Assembly (NCBI GenBank): GCA_905480055.1
Contig: CAJQOW010000122.1
Location: 1-7,659 of the forward strand
Reading direction: 5' to 3'
From: an uncultured Acidimicrobiia bacterium
Lineage (GTDB): Bacteria > Actinomycetota > Acidimicrobiia > UBA5794
Length of the DNA: 7,659 nucleotides
Each line of letters begins with the position of its first letter. Position 1 is the first letter of the stretch. The position numbers were made by a program, and so were the translations under genes. Positions 1-4,712 of the stretch are shown here, piece after piece. Below the pieces are notes generated by a model, which saw only the letters and a list, made by a program, of their open reading frames with translations, did not search any database and was not told where the DNA came from.

Positions 1-807
1 GGCTCCCAGTCGAACGTCGGCGACCTGACCGATCGTGACAGGCGTGCCGTCGTGATACTTGATTATGGTGTTTGCGATGTCCTCGGGGCCGGTCACTCGG
101 CTTTGCTGCCGAATGGGGATCTCGAAGCTGTCAACGTCGACGAGGTACCCGCCGCTCGCCGTGCTGTGCGCTCCCCCGGCTGCCTCAACGACATCCGAAA
201 TCGTCAGGTCATAGAGTCGCAGACGGTCCTGGGTCACATTGACCTGGTACTCCGGCAGGTCGCCACCGATGGCGACCACCTGAGCGACGCCGGGAATGGC
301 AAGGATCTTGTTCCGCAGCTCGAACTCGGCATAAGAGCGAAGTTGAAGCGGACTGACGTCGCCGTCCTCGGAAGACAACGCGATAAGCATGATCTCGCCG
401 GCGATCGATGAGATCGGCGTGATAAATGGCTCGACATCATCGGGGAGATTCTCGCGTGCTGCGACTAGACGCTCTGCCACGAGTTGCCGACCGTCGTAGA
501 GGTTCGCGCCCCACTCAAGATCAACCCAGACAATCCCAAGTCCGATGGCGCTGGCGCTACGCACACGACGGACCCCCGTCATCCCGTTCACCGCAGTCTC
601 AATTGGAAAGGTTACGTACTGCTCGACTTCATCGGCCGCAAGTCCGCCTGACTCCGCCATGATCGTGATGGTCGGGGCGTTGAGCTCCGGGAAGACATCA
701 ATACTCATTCGCGGAAGGCGATAACCTGCGAAACCAACGACCATGACCGCGGCGATCAAAACGAGCGATGAGTACTGCAACGAGAATCGAATGACTGCTT
801 TCAGCAT
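1..807 (-). CDS. Second heavy-metal RND efflux pump, CusA/CzcA family (N-terminal 269 residues; runs off the window)
   Basis: The frame is open from ATG at 807-805 to the window edge and gives 269 residues with no stop. The product would be the inner-membrane, proton-driven pump of a tripartite metal efflux system. It starts with a short cytoplasmic end and TM1 (about residues 10-30). The HME-RND N-terminal signature MSIDVFPELNAP follows at 34-45, then GGLAADEVEQYVTFPIETAV at 54-73, then the start of the periplasmic porter domain (for example LRNKILAIPGVAQVVAIGG and YLVDVDSFEIPIRQ). The start is well supported: GAGGGAG lies at 823-817, 9 nt upstream, and the adaptor stop is 1 nt away, so translation is probably coupled. 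It clearly differs from the other pump in the window, so it is not a recent duplicate. The TM4 residues that would hint at substrate lie outside the window. Family is sure; metal is unknown. Confidence 0.93.
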   Translation of the reverse strand, partial: MLKAVIRFSLQYSSLVLIAAVMVVGFAGYRLPRMSIDVFPELNAPTITIMAESGGLAADEVEQYVTFPIETAVNGMTGVRRVRSASAIGLGIVWVDLEWGANLYDGRQLVAERLVAARENLPDDVEPFITPISSIAGEIMLIALSSEDGDVSPLQLRSYAEFELRNKILAIPGVAQVVAIGGDLPEYQVNVTQDRLRLYDLTISDVVEAAGGAHSTASGGYLVDVDSFEIPIRQQSRVTGPEDIANTIIKYHDGTPVTIGQVADVRLGA

Positions 808-808
808 T

Positions 809-2257
809 TCAGTGCTCTCCCTCGTGGAATGTGCCGTCGGAGTGGAAGTGTCCACCCTTCTCGATTGTCCCGCTCGTAGCGAGCATGAGTTGGAATGCAC
901 CGTCGAGAACGACTTCGTCGTCGTTCCGCAAGCCGCTCAGAACCGCCACCCAGCGTCCGTCATTCATTCCGAGGTCGGCTTCGAGACGCACAGCTTCGTT
1001 CGGGTTGTCCGGTGCTCGCCGGAAGATGATCGGGGTGAGGCCGTCCTTTTGAACAGCCGCCAGCGGAATCGCCAGCTCCGCAGCGGCAGTCGAATCGGTC
1101 ACGATCTCGAGCTGTGCTGCAACACCTGGTCGCGCCCAGGTCGATAGCGCCTCCGGAACCACGTACAGATCGACGGTGCGATCACTGGCGTCGCCCTGCA
1201 GGCCGAGCGCGAGCGTGCCGGTCATCGTGTCCTGCAGGGGGACGGCGCGGCCGGAGGTGGTGGGCGTTGGCGGTACGATCCGAGCTTCAAGACCCTTTCG
1301 CAACACACCGAGATCGCTCTGTAGCCCCGACGCATGGAAGCGAAGCTGATCCGGGCGCACGATTGTCACGACGGCGGACTTCTCGTCCGCCCACGATCCA
1401 TTGGTCAAGCCGAGCGACTCGACAACGCCTGACTCCGTAGCTCGCACCTCGATGGTATTGATCACGGCCCACGCCGGGTGCGGATCTGACTCAGACTGGG
1501 CGTTGCTCGTCAAAGCTGTTCGATCGATTCCGACTACTGACGCAGCAGCATCCAAGAGGTAATGAAGCCGTGAGCGCGCCGCGTCGAGCCCGGCGACTGT
1601 CTCGGCCCGCGCTGCGATCAGCTCGGCCTTCTTCTCTTGAACGTCGGCCAGCTCAGCGCGCGCGGACGTTAGCGTTCCACGAGCCTCTGCAAACTCACCA
1701 ACCCGGCCACCTCCTGCGTCTCGGATCGACTCGAGCTGCGTGACACGCTCGCTCCACACGGCCACACTCTCGACGAGACTCTGCTCATGTCGCCCATGCG
1801 CTTCCATCAGCGGATCGAACGTTTCGAGCTTCGTCGTGTGTACATGAATCGTCGATTCTGCCTCCGCAAGTTGCTGCTGCATCTCACGCCAACCAGGCGA
1901 GTCGATGCGGTACAGCAGTGCGCCTTCATCAACCACATCGAACTGTTGGACCAATATCTCGACCCGGCCTGGGAGCATCGTGCGATACTCGCGCCTTGCC
2001 GTTGGGAGATACTCGAACTGTCCGGGCACTCGCAGTGTTTGCTCGATCCGCCGCCGTTCCACGGTGACGAAGCTGATCCCGAGATTCGAGCGCACCGCAG
2101 AGGGAATCGCGACGCGATTCGACGCCTGAGCCTCAACGTGATCGTCGCTCTCTGGGTTGGCGTTGGCGGCGGCGCCACCGTCCCGAGTGCAACCGCTGAT
2201 GAGCAGAAGCGCTGTCATAAGTGTTCCGACCGCGAGTCGGTTGAGTCGTGCAGTCAT
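809..2257 (-). CDS. Periplasmic adaptor lipoprotein of RND metal efflux system (CusB/CzcB-like membrane fusion protein)
   Basis: This 482-residue protein would link the RND pump to the outer-membrane channel in the periplasm. It has a lipoprotein signal peptide with lipobox ISGC (Cys23), then an acidic low-complexity linker (24-45). The first lipoyl half is at about 91-120 (PGRVEILVQQFDVVDEGALL). A long Ala/Glu/Arg-rich alpha-hairpin, likely coiled coil, covers about 121-235. The second lipoyl half is at about 268-300, a beta-barrel at about 304-390, and a membrane-proximal domain at about 395-465. Length and domain order fit the heavy-metal adaptor family. The tail (470-482) has four histidines in 13 residues (HFHSDGTFHEGEH) and could bind metal. 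I see no CusB-like Met-rich N-terminal site. The ATG overlaps the channel stop (ATGA, 2257-2254), with GGAGGTG at 2268-2262. The second pump starts 1 nt after its stop. Confidence 0.93.
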   Translation of the reverse strand: MTARLNRLAVGTLMTALLLISGCTRDGGAAANANPESDDHVEAQASNRVAIPSAVRSNLGISFVTVERRRIEQTLRVPGQFEYLPTARREYRTMLPGRVEILVQQFDVVDEGALLYRIDSPGWREMQQQLAEAESTIHVHTTKLETFDPLMEAHGRHEQSLVESVAVWSERVTQLESIRDAGGGRVGEFAEARGTLTSARAELADVQEKKAELIAARAETVAGLDAARSRLHYLLDAAASVVGIDRTALTSNAQSESDPHPAWAVINTIEVRATESGVVESLGLTNGSWADEKSAVVTIVRPDQLRFHASGLQSDLGVLRKGLEARIVPPTPTTSGRAVPLQDTMTGTLALGLQGDASDRTVDLYVVPEALSTWARPGVAAQLEIVTDSTAAAELAIPLAAVQKDGLTPIIFRRAPDNPNEAVRLEADLGMNDGRWVAVLSGLRNDDEVVLDGAFQLMLATSGTIEKGGHFHSDGTFHEGEH

Positions 2258-3726
2258 CGTTCACCTCCCACGGCGGACGATGCGTCTTCGGCCGTGTGTT
2301 CGTTCTCGTCGGGGTCATCAGACACAGGTGCTGGATCGCCGGAAACCTCGGGGCCCAAGAGTTCGACGATCGTCAGTGAGGCGTCCAGCTCGACACGCTG
2401 AAGCTCAAGCAGGCGAGACTTCGCGTCGAATTGGCGCTGCACGGTTTCGAGGAGTATGAGCGTGTCGACTTCGCCAAGATCCGCGATCTGCTCGACCTCG
2501 TCGGCCTGGGCATCGAGCATCGGGACGATCGTCGACTCAAACTGTGATCGCTGCGTTCGCGCAGCGACGAGTTCAGCCTCAGACACCGACAGTTCGCGTG
2601 CCAGTCGCTCGAAGGTGGTTTCAGCGGCCGCTCGGGACACTTCGCGTTCGGCTCGTGCTTCGGCGATGCCGGCGCGATTGGCATTGAAGATCGGAATGGG
2701 CACTGAGAACCCGAGAAGCAGCCTGTCATCGTCGTCCTCGCTGCCGTAACCGGAACCGATCGTGATGTCCGGGTACTGCTTCCGGATCTCTAGACGAAGC
2801 GCTTCCTCGACGACCTGATACTCCGCACGGCGAACAGCGAGTTCGCTATTGCTCTTGATGAGCCGGCGCAGTGGGTCGTCGGTGAGGGGCGGGTCAGTTG
2901 CCGGCAACGCAGGAATCAACTCGATCGATGCGTCGGGCGGCAACCCCATCAGACCGAGAAGGTCGATTCGTGACCGCATCACGTCGAGCGTCGCTTGTGC
3001 GACGGTGGCACGGCGATCCGCCAGTTCGACCTGAAACAACCGACTCTCCACGCGGCTGAGTTCGCCGCCTGCTTCGAGGCGGTCCGTTATCGTGGTGATG
3101 CGCTCGATCTGTGCGATTGCCTCTCGGAGCAACCGAAGGCGCTCCTCGGCTACCGTCCAGGATGCCCAGGCCCGTCTCACGTCAGCGCGAGTGGCCCACT
3201 CCGCGGCCACGAGTCGTCGCAACTCCGCCTCGTACGCCGCCCCGGCCCGAGCCTTCTCAACTTCGAGACGCCCTGAGATCGGGATCGTGAGACTCAGCGT
3301 GAGCCCAAACTCGAACGGGCTGCCCGACGGAGACAGGATCTCCGCGCCGTCGAACCCGAACCCGAACTCGGGATCATCCCACAGGCCGGCGTTCTCAAAG
3401 CTCGCGAGCGCTACTCCGGCCGCCAGGCGTGCCTCTCGCAGGTCGGCGTTGTAGAACAGGGCGACGACTTCGCCTTCCGCCGGCGTAAGGCCATCGTCGA
3501 ACGAGAACGTGTCCGGGGCTTCTCCCCCGAGTCCGCGCAGCCGGTCGAGAAAACCGTGAATCCGGCCGACCTCGAGGCTGCGATCATTCAACGTAGAACG
3601 ATGCGCAGTGAGATCGAGCGGCTGTCGCTCATACTGCTGGCAGCCCGCAAGGAACACTAAGGCCCCGACGGATAGTCCGCCGGTTCTCATCGCCACGCAC
3701 ATGTGGCGCCATCCATGATGTCGCAT
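2254..3726 (-). CDS. TolC-family outer-membrane efflux lipoprotein (CzcC/CusC-like)
   Basis: This would be the outer-membrane channel through which the pump expels metal. From ATG at 3726 it has 490 residues. Its signal region ends in lipobox LAGC (Cys29), as in CusC-type lipid-anchored channels. Two related OEP repeats follow. The first has ENAGLWDDPEFGFGF at 111-125 and GLTLSLTIPISGR at 141-153, followed by long helices. The second has ITIGSGYGSE at 321-330 and LLLGFSVPIPIFNANRAGIA at 336-355, also followed by helices. The tail (about 461-482) is acidic and probably disordered. I chose ATG 3726 because AGGAG lies 9 nt upstream at 3740-3736. A TTG at 3789 would add 21 residues that break the signal-peptide layout. 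ATGs at 3702 and 3690 are also possible but have poorer ribosome binding sites. The gene is coupled to the adaptor by a 4-bp overlap. Confidence 0.93.
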   Translation of the reverse strand: MRHHGWRHMCVAMRTGGLSVGALVFLAGCQQYERQPLDLTAHRSTLNDRSLEVGRIHGFLDRLRGLGGEAPDTFSFDDGLTPAEGEVVALFYNADLREARLAAGVALASFENAGLWDDPEFGFGFDGAEILSPSGSPFEFGLTLSLTIPISGRLEVEKARAGAAYEAELRRLVAAEWATRADVRRAWASWTVAEERLRLLREAIAQIERITTITDRLEAGGELSRVESRLFQVELADRRATVAQATLDVMRSRIDLLGLMGLPPDASIELIPALPATDPPLTDDPLRRLIKSNSELAVRRAEYQVVEEALRLEIRKQYPDITIGSGYGSEDDDDRLLLGFSVPIPIFNANRAGIAEARAEREVSRAAAETTFERLARELSVSEAELVAARTQRSQFESTIVPMLDAQADEVEQIADLGEVDTLILLETVQRQFDAKSRLLELQRVELDASLTIVELLGPEVSGDPAPVSDDPDENEHTAEDASSAVGGER

Positions 3727-3813
3727 TCCGCAAAACTCCTGATCGCACAACAGAACAACTAGAACCTCATCGCCGGGCGATGGGTTCAACGTTCGTGGGT
3801 TGCGAACAGCGAT
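3727..3813 (-). promoter_or_regulatory. Spacer before the channel gene with two inverted repeats
   Basis: These 87 nt separate the Cys/His-rich protein from the channel gene. They hold two separate dyads. One is a perfect 15-nt inverted repeat at 3768-3782 (catcgccgggcgatg; seven-base arms around one central base, which as RNA would fold with about six pairs and a three-base loop). The other is gttcg-N7-cgaac at 3791-3807. The first is followed, in the direction of transcription, by a T/G-rich stretch and then the ribosome binding site (AGGAG, 3740-3736). There is no clear -35/-10 pair here and no T-run typical of an intrinsic terminator. They may be a repressor operator or mRNA processing/attenuation structures. 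The repeats are seen directly; any role is inference. Confidence 0.35.
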
Positions 3814-4233
3814 TTACAGTAAGAGGCGCGTTGAGCGTACGATCGCCAGTCTCTGAATCTGGGATGTATCGCCTCGCGCTCTTGGAAACCGGCTCAGGAC
3901 GCGGGGCAAAGCCCGAGTCTCAACATTGGCTGCCAGGACCGCGTGCTCAAGGGGGAGTGGCAAAGGCTTCGACCACACTCTGCGTTTGCCGCCCATCATC
4001 TCGCCGGCGTCGATCTCGACATCCTTGCAATCGCAAGAGTGCGGCTCACCAGTATTGACGATGTACGAATGCTCGTGGTCTTCGTCGTGCCCACACTCGC
4101 CATGGGCCGCCTCAGCCTCGGCTCCGACCTCAGCGTGGCAGCATCCACCATTGGAACAGACCGCAAAGCCCGCCAGACACGACTGGAGGGCGATGAGGAC
4201 GGCCAGGAGGATGGAGAGCGGACTTCGGACCAT
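3814..4233 (-). CDS. Small exported Cys/His-rich protein, probable periplasmic metal-binding protein
   Basis: This 139-residue protein (ATG 4233-4231, stop TAA 3816-3814) has a typical signal peptide: a short Arg-containing start and a hydrophobic core, LSILLAVLIALQSCLAGFA at residues 6-24. A dense metal-ligand region follows. Residues 26-69 contain six Cys and six His, arranged as CSNGGCCH (26-33), HGECGHDEDHEH (44-55) and HSCDCKDVEID (65-75). The rest is Arg/Pro-rich with a hydrophobic end. I do not recognise a named family. Small Cys/His-rich exported proteins are often found beside czc/cus-type operons in Gram-negative bacteria, and this one sits directly upstream of the channel gene. A role as periplasmic metal chaperone, buffer or sensor is inference. 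A TTG at 4269 would add 12 residues, but the ATG gives the better signal peptide and fits the promoter. No Shine-Dalgarno sequence precedes the ATG, which may mean leaderless translation. Confidence 0.75.
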   Translation of the reverse strand: MVRSPLSILLAVLIALQSCLAGFAVCSNGGCCHAEVGAEAEAAHGECGHDEDHEHSYIVNTGEPHSCDCKDVEIDAGEMMGGKRRVWSKPLPLPLEHAVLAANVETRALPRVLSRFPRARGDTSQIQRLAIVRSTRLLL

Positions 4234-4426
4234 TGGCGTGATAATCGGCAAACCGGCGGGGTTAGTCAAGCGAAGTTGAGATTCAGAGCGATCTCTACGG
4301 AGATGAGAACGCAGAATCTGAGGGGGCTATTGCGTGAAAAAGGGTCATTGTCGCCGCTGACAGCGCCGGACGAGCGGTGAGCGTCATCTGTGGGTCAGCA
4401 ACAGCGTCGCCCGATGTCCGGACGGC
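4234..4426 (-). other. Non-coding stretch between the CDF remnant and the Cys/His-rich gene
   Basis: I find no credible gene in these 193 nt on either strand. The stretch holds the candidate promoter at its downstream end and an imperfect hairpin at 4280-4318: outer arms GATTC (4280-4284) and GAATC (4314-4318), inner perfect stem ATCTC (4291-4295) with GAGAT (4300-4304) around TACG. Neither strand has a T-run after this hairpin, so it does not look like an intrinsic terminator. The part next to the CDF remnant may be decayed sequence. Confidence 0.4.
4241..4269 (-). promoter_or_regulatory. Candidate sigma-70-like promoter giving a leaderless mRNA
   Basis: On the minus strand, TTGACT (4269-4264; five of six to TTGACA) is followed after 17 nt by GATTAT (4246-4241; four of six to TATAAT). 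Transcription would be expected about 7-8 nt beyond the -10 box, that is at or within a base or two of the ATG at 4233. The gene has no Shine-Dalgarno sequence, which agrees with a leaderless transcript. The spacer holds a small dyad, aacc-N5-ggtt (4252-4264 region), that might be an operator. The motif match and position are seen; activity is inferred. Confidence 0.4.
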
Positions 4427-4712
4427 TCACAGCGATGCCACAACCCCAGCGCTCATCACGACGATGCCGTGGGCTTCACGAACAATCCTCATGCCGCCGC
4501 GGAGCACGATCAGGGCAACGACGCTTCCACCAGTCCACCCGAGATCACGACGCCGACAATATATCCAACGAGTCGGCGAGGAGCGCGGTTGACTCGGCCA
4601 GCCAACCCAACGCTGCCTCCGACACGAACATGACGGCATTGATCAACAGCAGTGTCCGCAGCGTTCGACGCTCAAGCCCGAGCACCTCGTCGTCACACGC
4701 GCAGCCAGTCAT
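4427..4712 (-). pseudogene. Remnant of a cation diffusion facilitator (CDF) transporter: internal deletion plus frameshift
   Basis: ATG at 4712 overlaps the RND stop (ATGA, 4712-4709) and has GAGGG at 4724-4720, 7 nt upstream. The frame gives only 55 residues, ending at TGA 4547-4545. It starts with a Cys motif, MTGCACDDE. TM1 and the start of TM2 of a CDF protein follow: LLLINAVMFVSEAALGWLAE (21-40), then STALLADSLDIL (41-52), where D47 and D50 match the metal-site helix. Similarity stops at about residue 52. Downstream, in the two other frames, IVGVVISGG (about 4560-4534) and VVALIVLRGGMRIVREAHG (about 4524-4468) resemble the last membrane helix and C-terminal end of the family. Family members are usually about 200-300 residues, so most of the middle is missing. 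It cannot make a working transporter. The N-terminal match is strong; the C-terminal match is weaker because it is short and hydrophobic. An assembly error is also possible. Confidence 0.72.

Noticed and set aside
1787..2401. 204-residue plus-strand open frame, and similar long plus-strand frames at 5642-6271, 6569-7153 and 6390-6857
   Set aside because: They lie opposite well-supported adaptor and RND genes. Their compositions are Arg/Ser/Pro-rich or otherwise shadow-like, with no recognisable domains. High GC content readily creates such antisense frames.
3787..3789. TTG as the start of the channel gene
   Set aside because: It adds 21 residues before a good ATG with its own AGGAG site and pushes the lipoprotein signal about 50 residues inward.
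3750..3790. Intrinsic terminator at the 3768-3782 dyad
   Set aside because: The stem is short and is followed by mixed T/G sequence, not a T-run. The genes on both sides point the same way.
3727..3790. Promoter using TTGAAC near 3788 for the channel gene
   Set aside because: No acceptable -10 box lies at 16-18 nt; the sequence there is GGTTCT-like.
4240..4269. MerR/CueR-type operator with a long 19-20 nt spacer
   Set aside because: At 19 nt the -10 box would be a poor match (TTATCA). The better match is at 17 nt, and the dyad between the boxes is only four base pairs.
4427..4639. A separate 70-residue gene in the third frame
   Set aside because: Its first half is Arg/Trp/Ser-rich out-of-frame sequence of the CDF gene. 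Only the later half looks like a membrane helix, so it is better read as part of the CDF remnant.
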